Assembly (NCBI RefSeq): GCF_000235505.1
Contig: NZ_JH379029.1
Span: 62,001 to 126,000, forward strand
Direction of reading: 5' to 3'
DNA from: Hungatella hathewayi WAL-18680
Lineage (GTDB): Bacteria; Bacillota; Clostridia; Lachnospirales; Lachnospiraceae
Length of the DNA stretch: 64,000 bases
The position numbers were made by a program, and so were the translations under genes. Of the stretch, positions 7,559 through 17,703 are shown piece after piece. The notes under the pieces were generated by a model. The model was not told where the DNA came from. It saw only the letters and a list, made by a program, of their open reading frames with translations, and made no database searches. The stretch's first letter is position 1. Each line of letters starts with the position of its first letter.

Positions 7559-9679
7559 TTAGTTGCCTTTTTTCTCTGCCAGAACTTTTTCCTGTACGGA
7601 CTTCGGAACCGGCTCATATCTGTCGAAGAACATGGAGTAGTTACCACGTCCCTGAGTCTTGGAACGTAAATCTGTTGAGTATCCGAACATCTCGGACAAC
7701 GGAACAAGCGCTCTTACAATCTTGCCGCCGCCTAAATCATCCATACCCTCGATACGTCCACGACGGGAGTTGATATCACCGATAACATCACCCATGTAAT
7801 CCTCAGGCATCGTTACCTCTACCTTCATGATTGGTTCCAGAAGGATAGCTCCAGCTTTCTGCATAGCTTCCTTGAATGCCAGAGAACCGGCAATCTTGAA
7901 TGCCATCTCGTTGGAATCGACTTCATGGTAAGAACCATCGTATACGGTTGCCTTCACGCCCAGCACTGGGAAACCACCCAGGATACCGGCTTTGGAAGCC
8001 TCCTCGATACCAGCGCCAACCGCCGGGATATACTCCTTCGGAATCGCACCGCCGACAACGGCAGACTCAAACTTGAACAGTTCCTCACCGTTGGCATCCA
8101 TCGGCTCAAAGTGAACCTTACAGTGACCATACTGACCACGTCCACCGGACTGCTTAGCATACTTACTGTCTACATCAACAGCCTTGGTAAAGGTCTCCTT
8201 GTAAGCAACCTGTGGAGCGCCTACGTTTGCTTCTACGTTGAACTCACGAAGCAGACGGTCTACGATGATTTCCAGATGAAGCTCGCCCATTCCGGAAATG
8301 ATAACCTGGCCAGTCTCCTGGTTGGTCTTCGCACGGAAGGTCGGATCCTCCTCAGCAAGTTTTGCCAGGGCCTCACCCATCTTGCCCTGACCAGCTTTGG
8401 TCTTAGGCTCGATTGCGATATCGATAACCGGCTCTGGGAATTCCATGGACTCCAAAATAACCGGATGCTGGTCATCACAGATTGTATCACCGGTTGTAGT
8501 GGTCTTGAAACCAACAGCAGCCGCGATATCACCAGCGTATACCTTGTCTAATTCCTGTCTCTTGTTGGCATGCATCTGAAGGATACGCCCAACACGCTCT
8601 TTCTTGCCCTTGGTTGCATTCAGTACATAAGAACCGGAGTTCATAGAACCAGAATACACACGGAAGAATGCCAGTTTCCCAACGAATGGGTCTGTCATAA
8701 TCTTGAAAGCAAGTGCGGAGAACGGCTCATCATCAGATGAATGTCTCTCTACTTCGTTGCCGTCCATATCAACACCCTTGATAGCAGGGATGTCGGTAGG
8801 AGCCGGCATAAATTCCAGGATTGCATCCAGAAGCTTCTGAACACCCTTGTTTCTGTAAGCAGTACCGCAGCATACCGGAATAGCGGTACACTCGCAGGTT
8901 CCCTTTCTCAGGGCTGCTTTCAGCTTGTCAACGGATGGTTCCTCACCCTCCAAATACTCCATCATCAGGTCATCATCCAGCTCACAGATTTTCTCTACCA
9001 GCTCGGTGTGGTAAAGCTCTGCGTCATCCTTCATGTCCTCCGGAATATCAACAATGCTGATATCCTCGCCCTTCTCATCGTTGTAGATGTAGGCTTTCAT
9101 CTCGAACAGGTCGATGATTCCCTTGAATTCATCTTCTGCACCGATCGGCAGCTGAAGGCAGATTGCATTCTTGCCTAATCTGGTTCTAATCTGGTCAACC
9201 GCGCCGTAGAAATTGGCACCTAAGATATCCATCTTATTGATAAATGCCATTCTCGGTACGTTGTAAGTGTCAGCCTGACGCCATACGTTCTCTGACTGTG
9301 GCTCAACACCACCCTTTGCACAGAACACGCCGACAGCGCCGTCAAGTACACGCAGGGAACGCTCAACCTCTACCGTAAAGTCAACGTGTCCTGGAGTATC
9401 AATGATATTGATACGGTGCTCCAGAGCGCCTGGTTTTACTTTGCAGTTTTCCTGCAGAGTCCAGTGACATGTGGTAGCCGCAGAAGTGATTGTGATACCT
9501 CTTTCCTGCTCCTGCTCCATCCAGTCCATGGTAGCAGTACCTTCATGAGTATCACCGATTTTGTAGTTTACACCAGTGTAATACAGAATACGCTCGGTCA
9601 ATGTGGTCTTACCAGCATCGATATGGGCCATGATTCCGATATTTCTGGTTCTCTCTAACGGATATTCTCTTCCAGCCAA
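7559..9679 (-). CDS. fusA: Elongation factor G
   Basis: EF-G is the GTPase that drives ribosomal translocation. The 706-aa protein has G1 [10 protein letters not shown]3 DTPGHVDFT and G4 NKMD, then domains II-V in normal order, including the domain IV segment [11 protein letters not shown]. Translation appears to start at TTG (9677-9679) with AGGAGG eight bases upstream. This rare start codon in a highly expressed gene may tune its level relative to tuf. It follows rpsG by 15 bases. Confidence 0.98.
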   Translation of the reverse strand: MAGREYPLERTRNIGIMAHIDAGKTTLTERILYYTGVNYKIGDTHEGTATMDWMEQEQERGITITSAATTCHWTLQENCKVKPGALEHRINIIDTPGHVDFTVEVERSLRVLDGAVGVFCAKGGVEPQSENVWRQADTYNVPRMAFINKMDILGANFYGAVDQIRTRLGKNAICLQLPIGAEDEFKGIIDLFEMKAYIYNDEKGEDISIVDIPEDMKDDAELYHTELVEKICELDDDLMMEYLEGEEPSVDKLKAALRKGTCECTAIPVCCGTAYRNKGVQKLLDAILEFMPAPTDIPAIKGVDMDGNEVERHSSDDEPFSALAFKIMTDPFVGKLAFFRVYSGSMNSGSYVLNATKGKKERVGRILQMHANKRQELDKVYAGDIAAAVGFKTTTTGDTICDDQHPVILESMEFPEPVIDIAIEPKTKAGQGKMGEALAKLAEEDPTFRAKTNQETGQVIISGMGELHLEIIVDRLLREFNVEANVGAPQVAYKETFTKAVDVDSKYAKQSGGRGQYGHCKVHFEPMDANGEELFKFESAVVGGAIPKEYIPAVGAGIEEASKAGILGGFPVLGVKATVYDGSYHEVDSNEMAFKIAGSLAFKEAMQKAGAILLEPIMKVEVTMPEDYMGDVIGDINSRRGRIEGMDDLGGGKIVRALVPLSEMFGYSTDLRSKTQGRGNYSMFFDRYEPVPKSVQEKVLAEKKGN

Positions 9680-9694
9680 TTGTGGTTCCTCCTA

Positions 9695-10165
9695 TTAGAA
9701 TCTGTAATGAGCAAATGCCTTGTTAGCCTCTGCCATCTTATGCATGTCTTCTTTCTTCTTTACAGATGCTCCGGTGTTGTTGGCTGCATCCATAAGCTCG
9801 TTAGCCAGTCTCTCCTGCTGGGTCTTCTCGCCTCTCTTACGGGAGTACAGAGTAATCCAGCGAAGCGCTAACGCCTGTCTTCTCTCAGGCTTAACCTCGA
9901 TCGGCACCTGGTAGGTAGCTCCACCGATACGTTTTGCCTTAACTTCCAGTACAGGCATAATGTTGTTCATAGCCTCTTCGAATACTTCCATTGCGTCCTT
10001 GCCGGTCTTCTCGGCAATGCGGTCAAATGCTCCGTATACGATCTTCTGAGCTACACCCTTCTTGCCATCCAGCATGATGCTGTTAACCAGCTTGGTAACA
10101 ATCTTGCTGTTGTAGATTGGGTCTACTAATACGTCTCTTTTCTGAGTATGTCCTTTACGTGGCAC
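9695..10165 (-). CDS. rpsG: 30S ribosomal protein S7
   Basis: S7 organises the 3' major domain of 16S rRNA and contacts the E-site tRNA. The 156-aa protein has the family start [15 protein letters not shown] and the RRQALALRW block, and ends in [11 protein letters not shown]. The start codon is GTG (10163-10165) with AGGAGG eight bases upstream. It is separated from rpsL by an unusually long 226-base gap and directly precedes fusA. In other bacteria S7 represses its own operon translationally; the leader here could allow that, but I could not confirm a binding site. Confidence 0.98.
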   Translation of the reverse strand: MPRKGHTQKRDVLVDPIYNSKIVTKLVNSIMLDGKKGVAQKIVYGAFDRIAEKTGKDAMEVFEEAMNNIMPVLEVKAKRIGGATYQVPIEVKPERRQALALRWITLYSRKRGEKTQQERLANELMDAANNTGASVKKKEDMHKMAEANKAFAHYRF

Positions 10166-10391
10166 GTTACTTCCCTCCTTAATATCGCCGCCCGGACAGG
10201 GCCCCTGCCCCCGGTACAGCTCTTCATTAATTCATCGGTACTCACATGTTTCCATAAAATGTGTTCGCGCTCGGTCTAATCATAATATATTTCCTGCAAC
10301 CACAGGTCCAATATCACCAATTCCGGCACTAATTAATCATCTTAATCTGTTTGTGATTCCAATTGTTACATTGACCATTTAAGAAATTATC
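10166..10391 (-). promoter_or_regulatory. Long rpsL-rpsG intergenic region with candidate internal promoter
   Basis: The 226-base gap inside the str operon holds a candidate promoter on the minus strand (TTGGAC 10306-10311, 18-base spacer, TATTAT 10282-10287). A GC-rich segment (about 10191-10216) that could fold just before the rpsG ribosome binding site follows. No coding region is visible in it. Confidence 0.4.
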
Positions 10392-10811
10392 TTATTTCTT
10401 ATCTTTCGGTCTCTTAGCGCCGTACTTAGAACGAGCCTGCTTTCTGTTTGCTACACCTGCTGTATCAAGTGTACCTCTGACGATATGGTATCTGGTACCT
10501 GGTAAGTCTTTTACTCTACCACCACGAATCAGAACAACGCTATGCTCCTGTAAGTTATGACCCTCACCTGGAATGTAGCTTGTTACCTCGATACCGTTAG
10601 ATAAACGTACTCTGGCAATCTTTCTAAGAGCTGAGTTAGGCTTTTTAGGGGTAGCAGTCTTCACTGCTGTACAAACACCTCTCTTCTGAGGAGCGGCTAC
10701 GTCTGTGGCGCGCTTCTGTAAAGAGTTGTATCCCTTCTGCAGAGCAGGAGCGGTAGATTTCTTTACGGATGTCTGTCTTCCTTTTCTCACTAACTGGTTA
10801 AATGTTGGCAT
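10392..10811 (-). CDS. rpsL: 30S ribosomal protein S12
   Basis: S12 sits at the decoding centre. The 139-aa protein starts [12 protein letters not shown] at the ATG at 10811, with GAGGTG upstream; a longer frame reaches back to 10895 but has no site. The streptomycin-determining lysines in [11 protein letters not shown] and [11 protein letters not shown] are wild type, so sequence-based streptomycin resistance is not indicated. It is the first gene of the str operon and has a consensus promoter about 90 bases upstream. Confidence 0.99.
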   Translation of the reverse strand: MPTFNQLVRKGRQTSVKKSTAPALQKGYNSLQKRATDVAAPQKRGVCTAVKTATPKKPNSALRKIARVRLSNGIEVTSYIPGEGHNLQEHSVVLIRGGRVKDLPGTRYHIVRGTLDTAGVANRKQARSKYGAKRPKDKK

Positions 10812-10903
10812 TCTTTTCACCTCCTGTGATATTGTCTGTTGGTTGCTGTAAGTCAGCTTGATTTTTGCACACAAAAACACAACGCGTTTATGCACGCCTA
10901 ATT

Positions 10904-10932
10904 ATTATATACATGCTGGCTTTTTCTGTCAA
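10904..10932 (-). promoter_or_regulatory. Consensus promoter of the str operon
   Basis: Minus strand TTGACA (10927-10932), exactly 17 bases, TATAAT (10904-10909): both hexamers match consensus. It begins only 42 bases after the stop of the upstream alpha-mannosidase gene. Confidence 0.9.
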
Positions 10933-10974
10933 GGCATATTTCTTTAAAAAATGTAGGAAAAGCCTGTGAAATCC

Positions 10975-13900
10975 TTAATGTACCCTCAATGTTTTTATCT
11001 CATACGGTGAAAATTGCAGATTCCACACTTTTTCGCAGGCTTCCGTTCCCTCCCGGACCGCCACCGCTTTTCCGACGGGACGCTCCAGACAGTCGCACTC
11101 TTCCACCTGTCTGCCATCGCTAAACGGCAGAAGTATACCGGTTTCAGTTCTTTGGCCGTATGCTTCGTAGAACCGGATGATAACTCCATCGCCGTCTTCC
11201 GCCTGTTTTACGGTATCGACAATTATATTTTCCACCTCTATGGTTAAGTAAGAACAGTTCCAGCCACATTTCCCCGATGCCCACACGGCATGCAGGGGGC
11301 AGTTTAAATCGTAAGCCTCCTGAATCACATGGCCCTCTCGGAATCCTCCTCTATGGGGATAGAGCGAGTACGTAAACTCATGAACCTCATTGTCCGCATC
11401 CGGATTTGGGAAAATGCCGGACTTCAGCAGTGTGAGCCGCATTACGGATTCCCGGATATCCATACCGTACTTGCAGTCATTTAACACGGCCACTCCGTAG
11501 CCATATTCGGACACATCCGCCCACTTATGGGCGCACACCTCAAATCTCGCCTGCTCCCAGCTTGTGTTGCGGTGGGTGGGGCGTTCCACATTGCCGAACT
11601 GTACCTCGTAGGACGCTTTATCCGCCAGCACATCAACCGGAAATGCCGTCTTCAGCAAAATCTGATGCTCCCGCCAGTCCACCCGCGTCCGGAAATCAAT
11701 TCTTTTGGTGTGAGAATAAAAATAAAGGTACTGCTCTATCTCCGATTCCAGGAACTGCCGTTTGACGTAAATGCAGGCGCGTAAGGGAACATTTTCCAGT
11801 ACTTTAAATTCCAAAAGCCCCTGAACATCCCACTGTTTTTCCTCATAATAGGCGTCAATGTTCCAGGCGTCATACTCTTTTGGTCTGTCCTCAAAGGCAA
11901 TCAGGCGGTTGCCAGTCTCTCCCGGCTTTAACACCTGACGTCTTTCTTCTATATCATATAGGGAAGAAAACTCCCCATTTTCGTTAAACTGAATTTGATA
12001 AAATCCGGTCTCAATGCCGGTCAGCCGGCCGTCATGTTCCTCCATATGCAGGATGACAGGCTCAGCCGGACATGCCGTCTCTTTCGGATTCACCATGCGG
12101 ATGCCCTTTGCCGGGATAGTTTCTACCAGGTACAGGAGCGAGCCGTCCCAGCCCTGTTGACATGCTCTCCGGCCGTTCTCATTGTCAGGAAGTGTTTCAC
12201 CTTCCGGCACCTCCACAATTCCAGTACGGGCAAAACTCAGCTGGTTAAATACGGCAAGCACTGATTCTTTCCTACCTGATTTCTTCTCGCCTGCTGCTTT
12301 CTTTCCTGCCACATCCTCTCCTGCTGCATCCTCTCCCGCCGCTACCAGAATATCCTCCCTGGCCGACTCCACCAGACGTTCTCCAATCTGCCGCACCTCC
12401 TGATACTGAATATCAGAATCCTCATAAACATCCTTACAGGAGGAGCCAGGCAGGATATCATGGAACTGGTTTAACAACAAAAGCTTCCACGCCCGTTCCA
12501 GTTCTTCCGCCGGATACATTTTCTCAGCCTTCAACTCCCCGGCCAGTACCTGCCAGAGCTCCGCCTCACCCAGCAGGAACTCACTCTTCCGGTTCTGTTT
12601 CTTATTTCTCGCCATGGAGGTGTACGTTCCCCGGTGGAATTCCAGATATAGTTCTCCGCTCCACTTGGGCACCTTCTTCCCCTCCAGGTTCTGCTCCAGC
12701 CGGTGGAAGAATTCTCTGACCCCCGTCTGCTTCACCACCGGACAGCGTCCCACGCCTTTTGCCAGTCTCCGGCCCTCCTCCAGCATCTGCGGAGTGGTTC
12801 CACCGCCACCGTCCCCATGCCCATAGCAGGTCAGCACGTCCCCATTGATATCCTTGTTCTGATACCGCTGCCATGTCCCCATCACCTGGCTGGCATTCAT
12901 CAGTCCGTTGTAGGTGGTGCCAAAGGAACGGTTCGGGTTCAGCTCCGGATTTTTGCAGTAAGCGCTGGTTGTGATAAAATGCGTCAGCACCTCGCTCCCA
13001 TCCAGCCCCCTCCATATCATGGTGTCATTAGGTATCTGATTATATTCATTCCAGCCAATTTTCGTCGTCATAAAATATTTTACGCCGGACTTTCTCAGAA
13101 TCTGCGGCATGGCCACACTATACCCAAACACGTCCGGCAGCCACATCACCTCGTCATCGCCGGTTCCAAACTCCTGTTTAAAAAACTGTTTTCCATATAA
13201 TATCTGCCGTATCATGGATTCCCCGGATATCAGGTTGCAGTCCGCCTCCAGCCACATGGCGCCTTCCGTCTCCCAGCGGCCCTCCCGTACCCGCTCCTTT
13301 ATCTGCTCATAAAGCTCCGGTGCCTCCTCCTTCACAAACTCATAAAGCTGGGGCTGGCTGGACATAAAACGGTACTCCGGATACTCTTTCATGAGATTCA
13401 GCACGGTGAGAAAACTTCTCACTGCCTTCTGCCTCGTCTGCCGCAGCGGCCATTTCCATGCCACATCAATGTGGGTGTGTCCCACCCCATGAACGGTCAC
13501 CGGGGATATCCCATGCTCCACATCATAGTAGTTCTCCGCCAGAAACTGCCGGGCGGCGGCAACTGACCGGAAAAACTCTGTGTTATCCGTCCGCCGCAGA
13601 TCAAGGCAGCTGGCACAGTTATTTAAAAGTTCAAACAGGTGGAGCCGTTCCAGGTCATCTTCCTTCAGAAGGTCCGCGGCCTCCCACAGAACCTTCATAT
13701 CATAATACAGTCCCTCCACATCCCGGTTTAATATCCCTATGGTAACGTCAAAAAAGTTGGTCTTTCCGGCGCTGTTGGAATAGGCATAGAAAGCAGTTTC
13801 CAGTACCGTCCCGGCTTTCCCGCATTCCACGAGCGTCATTCTGGTATGGTTCATATCCATAGTGGACGCCAGCTTCCCGTTCAGATATACCAGCACCTGC

Positions 13901-14205
13901 GGATTGTCCGTGTTCCAGATATCCACTGCCCCGGTATTCAACATCAGTACCACTGGCTGGTTCTCATAATCTACTGGAATTTCAACCGGACCATAAAACC
14001 AGTAATGCTTATCCCGCCCGCCCCAGGTATCTCCCGGCTCAAAAGGCTGCCATACATATTCTTCTTTCCGAAATTCCGGCTTTAACTCATAAGTTCCCTC
14101 CGCCACGGAAACACTGCCCGCCGGGCGCACCTGGGAATACCGCAGGGTACTGAGACTTTCCAGTATGGCCTTCACCCGTTTTCTGTATTGCTCCGTCATC
14201 ATCAT
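10975..14205 (-). CDS. GH38 alpha-mannosidase
   Basis: This 1076-aa intracellular glycosidase (no signal peptide) removes terminal alpha-mannose. GH38 landmarks are the metal-binding GVGHTHIDVAWKWPLRQTR, the nucleophile region WLPDVFGYSVAMPQIL and HGDGGGGTTPQML. A beta-rich N-terminal domain of about 240 residues precedes the catalytic core, and a long C-terminal beta-sandwich follows. The start at 14205 has GGAGGG five bases upstream and its ATGA overlaps the stop of the isomerase gene. Around residue 621-639 lies an Ala/Gly/Glu/Lys-rich insert encoded by 15-base tandem repeats, probably a flexible linker. It is the last gene of the long glycan operon. Confidence 0.93.
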   Translation of the reverse strand: MMMTEQYRKRVKAILESLSTLRYSQVRPAGSVSVAEGTYELKPEFRKEEYVWQPFEPGDTWGGRDKHYWFYGPVEIPVDYENQPVVLMLNTGAVDIWNTDNPQVLVYLNGKLASTMDMNHTRMTLVECGKAGTVLETAFYAYSNSAGKTNFFDVTIGILNRDVEGLYYDMKVLWEAADLLKEDDLERLHLFELLNNCASCLDLRRTDNTEFFRSVAAARQFLAENYYDVEHGISPVTVHGVGHTHIDVAWKWPLRQTRQKAVRSFLTVLNLMKEYPEYRFMSSQPQLYEFVKEEAPELYEQIKERVREGRWETEGAMWLEADCNLISGESMIRQILYGKQFFKQEFGTGDDEVMWLPDVFGYSVAMPQILRKSGVKYFMTTKIGWNEYNQIPNDTMIWRGLDGSEVLTHFITTSAYCKNPELNPNRSFGTTYNGLMNASQVMGTWQRYQNKDINGDVLTCYGHGDGGGGTTPQMLEEGRRLAKGVGRCPVVKQTGVREFFHRLEQNLEGKKVPKWSGELYLEFHRGTYTSMARNKKQNRKSEFLLGEAELWQVLAGELKAEKMYPAEELERAWKLLLLNQFHDILPGSSCKDVYEDSDIQYQEVRQIGERLVESAREDILVAAGEDAAGEDVAGKKAAGEKKSGRKESVLAVFNQLSFARTGIVEVPEGETLPDNENGRRACQQGWDGSLLYLVETIPAKGIRMVNPKETACPAEPVILHMEEHDGRLTGIETGFYQIQFNENGEFSSLYDIEERRQVLKPGETGNRLIAFEDRPKEYDAWNIDAYYEEKQWDVQGLLEFKVLENVPLRACIYVKRQFLESEIEQYLYFYSHTKRIDFRTRVDWREHQILLKTAFPVDVLADKASYEVQFGNVERPTHRNTSWEQARFEVCAHKWADVSEYGYGVAVLNDCKYGMDIRESVMRLTLLKSGIFPNPDADNEVHEFTYSLYPHRGGFREGHVIQEAYDLNCPLHAVWASGKCGWNCSYLTIEVENIIVDTVKQAEDGDGVIIRFYEAYGQRTETGILLPFSDGRQVEECDCLERPVGKAVAVREGTEACEKVWNLQFSPYEIKTLRVH
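12290..12343. repeat. 15-base tandem repeat inside the GH38 gene
   Basis: Three 15-base units (12290-12304, 12305-12319, 12320-12334) and a partial fourth encode an AAGED-like stretch. The unit is in frame, so copy-number change would lengthen or shorten a linker without a frameshift. Confidence 0.7.
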
Positions 14206-15035
14206 TTCATCCCTCCGCCACTGGCTGTCAATTTCTTCATAAACGCAATATCTCTGTGGGCAGTGAGTGGTTTTATCTCTTCCCGCAGGATACTGATATC
14301 CGGTTTTTCCCGGTGAAGCCATGTGAAAATTTTATCAAACTTCATCAGGCCTTCTCCCAGCAGGCAGGGACGGAATACTCCTTCCTCTCCAACCACAAAG
14401 TCCTTCAGATGAACCGCCGCTATCTGTTCTCCAAACAGAGAAAAACAAGTCTCCCACAATTCCTCCTGCCGCTCTATCATCTCCCCGGTCAACAGATTCA
14501 CCGGGTCAAATATCACCTTCAATCGGGAACTTCCCACCCGCTCCAGAAGTCTGGCGGTCCACTCCGGACTGTACAGCGTATGGGCCGCCACCGGCTCAAT
14601 CCCCACATCCGCGCCATACCTTTCCGCCAGCTCCACCAGCCGTTTCACACCGTCCTCCACCAAATTCCAGGTTCTTTCTTTCGCCGCCATGTCAAGAATA
14701 CCGTAGGAGGATTCCGTTCCCACCATCCCGGCCCCCAGCATTTTGCATCGTTTAAGGGCCTCCCCGAACTGCTTCAGATGACTTTCCCGGACCGTCCCAT
14801 CGGTGGAACTGATATCAATATAGCAGCCAAGCACCGTAATCTCCACTCCATGTTCTTCAAAGCGTGTCCGGATTTCCTCCACATCCCGCTCTGCCATATG
14901 CTCATAGTTCTCAATTCCAACTATCGCCTTCGGTACCGCCAGCTGTGCCGCTCCAAATCCCTCATTCTTCAAAATCCCGGCCAGCTCGGCCGCGCTGTGT
15001 CTCCCATAATCATGTGCCCTGACTCCCAGTTTCAT
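14202..15035 (-). CDS. Sugar phosphate isomerase/epimerase (xylose-isomerase-like TIM barrel)
   Basis: This 277-aa protein belongs to the AP-endonuclease-2/xylose isomerase-like superfamily. Likely metal ligands are seen in GIEPVAAHTLYSP, LKVIFDPVNLL, AAVHLKDFVVGEEG and LREEIKP. Members isomerise or epimerise keto sugars or process inositol derivatives. It overlaps the GH38 gene by four bases, so it may act on a sugar released by GH38 or GH105, for example a uronate or mannose derivative; the exact reaction cannot be read. Cytoplasmic. Confidence 0.8.
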   Translation of the reverse strand: MKLGVRAHDYGRHSAAELAGILKNEGFGAAQLAVPKAIVGIENYEHMAERDVEEIRTRFEEHGVEITVLGCYIDISSTDGTVRESHLKQFGEALKRCKMLGAGMVGTESSYGILDMAAKERTWNLVEDGVKRLVELAERYGADVGIEPVAAHTLYSPEWTARLLERVGSSRLKVIFDPVNLLTGEMIERQEELWETCFSLFGEQIAAVHLKDFVVGEEGVFRPCLLGEGLMKFDKIFTWLHREKPDISILREEIKPLTAHRDIAFMKKLTASGGGMK

Positions 15036-15117
15036 TCTCCCTCTGCCATCCTTTCGTTTCCTCTATCTAATACGAAAAACAGGGCCGCAAAACACAGCCC
15101 TGTCCTTCTATCTGCTT

Positions 15118-16848
15118 CTATCTCATCTTCAACCAAAATGTCCGCTCAAACGGAGTATAATCATTGAGAAGAACCGTATACCCTGCCTCGTTCTTCTCCT
15201 CCCCGCTGTAATGCCCACGGAATGCATGGGTTCCGAATCCCGGTCCCACACAGAGCACCTGGCTGTCATGATGAACCTCCAGATTTCCATCTTTCAAAAT
15301 CATGTCCCCGCCCTTTTCAGCTGTCAGCCGGAAACAGGGATGTTCCAGCACAGCTCCGGCAGGAATGCACACCTGAATCCGGATGGGAACCCGGTCAAGG
15401 CCCTCCGTGCGGACGCTCACCTTCAGTCCATCCGTCTCCTCCTTCACCGTAACCCTCATATGAAGCTCACTGTTCACCAGAATTTCCCGGCTTCCATGGT
15501 CCATCTTCCACCAGTCACTGGTGGCCGGCGGCTCCTGAAACGGCAGATAATAGCTGGCACTCACCGTGGACTCCAGCACGCATTCCCCGTCCCTCACCTC
15601 CATGGTTTCAGGAATAAAATTCCGGACGCTTCCGATGCTTTCTCCTATCTTTACAGTAACCGGCATTTCACCGGCCTTCAGAAACAGAAACGCGCTCTTA
15701 CCCCTCAGAACACTGTAACCAAACTTCTCCGTCTTCACCCGAAGCACTCCCGCTTCCCGGTAAAACTTCCGGTATGTTTCCATAAATCCATAACCCTGAA
15801 AGTGGTAACTCTCCATGGCCTCATGCCCCATGATAATATGCAGGCATTCCGGCGCCATATCCCCCCGCTCCTGATTGTCACGGATGATTTTATGGGCCGC
15901 CCGGTCAAACTCCTCATGGTACCCTGCATAAGGCGCTCCCGGCTCCTGGGTTATAGACGCCATATAAAGATACTGATAGAAATATTTATCCGGGTAATCC
16001 GCTTTCCCCTGGTCCTGCCTGGTGGAATTCTGGGTGAATATGGTATCATCCGGGTCAATATAGGTCAGCATCATGTGAAGATTTCTCGCCACATACCCCA
16101 GATAGGAGCTGTCCCCGGATTCCTCATACATGGCCATCATGGCATTGTTCACCACGGCATTGTAATTCCCGGTGGAGCGCTCCGCGTACTCCCCCTCCTC
16201 ACTTCCGTCAATGCCTTCCGCCAGATACTGTCCGGCCCGCCTCATCAGCTTCTCTGCAAACGCACCGGCATCTAAAGCGGCGCCGCTTACCACACCCATA
16301 CCTGCATAAGAAGCATAGGGTGACTCAGGCCCAAACAGATTCGCCCCCTGCATCAGTGCGGCCGTAATCCCCCAGCGGTGGTTCGGCGTGTGAAATCCGC
16401 CGCTGCATATCATATCCAGAGCCTTCCTCATCACCAGAAGATACTTCTCTCTCAGCGCCCTCACGCCCGGAATCTCACTGTCCTTCTCCCGCTTTTCCAG
16501 CACCCGGAAGCCCCCAATCAGCCGTTTAAAGCAAAACGAGGTGTCCGCCGCCGAATTGAAATTGCAGGAAGGATAATCAAATCCCCCGTTATCCCTCTGG
16601 CACCGCGTCACAAAATCCATAGCCAGGTTCATAGCCGCCAGCAGTTTCTCATCGTGATAATACCGGCTGTCCGGATGCGCATAGACGGCCACGGCGTCAG
16701 CCAGCCGGTATATCACCGGCTTCGCCTCCACCATCTCCCCGTCCATAGAACCGTAATCCATCCGCGTTTCGTCCAGGACCTGTGTCTTTAAGAATCTCTC
16801 CACCCGCATTTCCGCTCCGCGGATGATATGCTTCATATAACGTTCCAT
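15118..16848 (-). CDS. Probable alpha/alpha-toroid plus beta-sandwich glycan enzyme, family unassigned
   Basis: I do not recognise a named family for this 576-aa cytoplasmic protein. The first 370 residues are helix-rich with repeated toroid-type segments (NGGFDYPSCNF, a CSGGFHTPNHRWG block, GNYNAVVNNAMMAM). The last 200 are beta-strand-rich. This layout, with an Asn-His pair in HTPNHRWG, recalls heparinase II/III-like and other toroid polysaccharide lyases, or a toroid hydrolase. It sits between the ABC permease and the isomerase in a GH105/GH38 operon, so an oligosaccharide is a likely substrate (inference). No signal peptide, so it would act on imported material. Confidence 0.6.
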   Translation of the reverse strand: MERYMKHIIRGAEMRVERFLKTQVLDETRMDYGSMDGEMVEAKPVIYRLADAVAVYAHPDSRYYHDEKLLAAMNLAMDFVTRCQRDNGGFDYPSCNFNSAADTSFCFKRLIGGFRVLEKREKDSEIPGVRALREKYLLVMRKALDMICSGGFHTPNHRWGITAALMQGANLFGPESPYASYAGMGVVSGAALDAGAFAEKLMRRAGQYLAEGIDGSEEGEYAERSTGNYNAVVNNAMMAMYEESGDSSYLGYVARNLHMMLTYIDPDDTIFTQNSTRQDQGKADYPDKYFYQYLYMASITQEPGAPYAGYHEEFDRAAHKIIRDNQERGDMAPECLHIIMGHEAMESYHFQGYGFMETYRKFYREAGVLRVKTEKFGYSVLRGKSAFLFLKAGEMPVTVKIGESIGSVRNFIPETMEVRDGECVLESTVSASYYLPFQEPPATSDWWKMDHGSREILVNSELHMRVTVKEETDGLKVSVRTEGLDRVPIRIQVCIPAGAVLEHPCFRLTAEKGGDMILKDGNLEVHHDSQVLCVGPGFGTHAFRGHYSGEEKNEAGYTVLLNDYTPFERTFWLKMR

Positions 16849-16866
16849 TGTGCCAAAGCCTCCTGT

Positions 16867-17703
16867 TTACCCCTTTACACCGGTTGCGGCGATTCCTCCC
16901 GTGATGTACTTCTGAAGGAAGATAAATATAATAATGATAGGCAGTATGGAGAGAATCGAGGATGCCAGAATCGCATTCCAGTTCACTCCCATGGTGCCGA
17001 TATAACTCTTGATTGCAATCTGAATCGTAAACTTCTTCTGGTCAGACAATACCATTAGCGGCAGGATGTAGTCATTCCATCTCCAAACAAAGGAGAAGAT
17101 GGTCAGCGAAACCGTAACCGAGGAAGCCAGCGGCATCATAATCGATGTAAAAATCTTAAACTCGCTTGCCCCATCCAGCCTTGCCGACTCCGCCAGTGAC
17201 AGCGGTATGGTCATAAAATGCTGACGATACATAAAGATACCCGTGGTGGTCGTAACTACCGGAAGTATAACACCCCAGATGTTATTGTACAACCCAATCT
17301 CGCTGATAACCGTAAACTGGGATATGGTCAGTATTTCGCCCGGAATCAGAGTCCCCAGCAGAAACACGGCAAACACCTTGTTCGTATAGGGAATCTCATG
17401 GCGGTAGATAGCCAGCGCATAACCGCACATGGAGCTGATCGCCAGGGTAATCAGCGTACCGACCACTGCCAGGAACAGACTGTTCTTCACATACTGGAAG
17501 AACCCGCTCTTAATCACACTCGCATAGGAATCCAGGCTGAACTTCTCCGGCAGAAAATGAAGCGGATAGGCGAACAGCTCTGTAGAATCCTTAAAAGAAC
17601 TCATCAACAGCCACACAATCGGAAATACCATAACAAAAGCCACAAGGACGCCGATGATTGTCACCAGCACTGTCAGCAGTGTTTTTTTCTTAGTCGCACT
17701 CAA
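16867..17703 (-). CDS. Carbohydrate ABC transporter permease, MalG type
   Basis: This 278-aa membrane protein has six predicted helices and the EAA loop in AESARLDGASEFKIF, which docks the ATPase. It is of the CUT1 family for oligosaccharides. It overlaps the MalF-type partner by four bases and pairs with the binding protein upstream. As is common in Firmicutes, no ATPase gene is in the operon; a shared MsmK-type ATPase elsewhere would energise it. Confidence 0.93.
   Translation of the reverse strand: MSATKKKTLLTVLVTIIGVLVAFVMVFPIVWLLMSSFKDSTELFAYPLHFLPEKFSLDSYASVIKSGFFQYVKNSLFLAVVGTLITLAISSMCGYALAIYRHEIPYTNKVFAVFLLGTLIPGEILTISQFTVISEIGLYNNIWGVILPVVTTTTGIFMYRQHFMTIPLSLAESARLDGASEFKIFTSIMMPLASSVTVSLTIFSFVWRWNDYILPLMVLSDQKKFTIQIAIKSYIGTMGVNWNAILASSILSILPIIIIFIFLQKYITGGIAATGVKG

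Noticed and set aside
10933-10974. Hairpin AGGA/TCCT as terminator after GH38
   Set aside because: The stem is only about four base pairs with a large loop, too weak to call.
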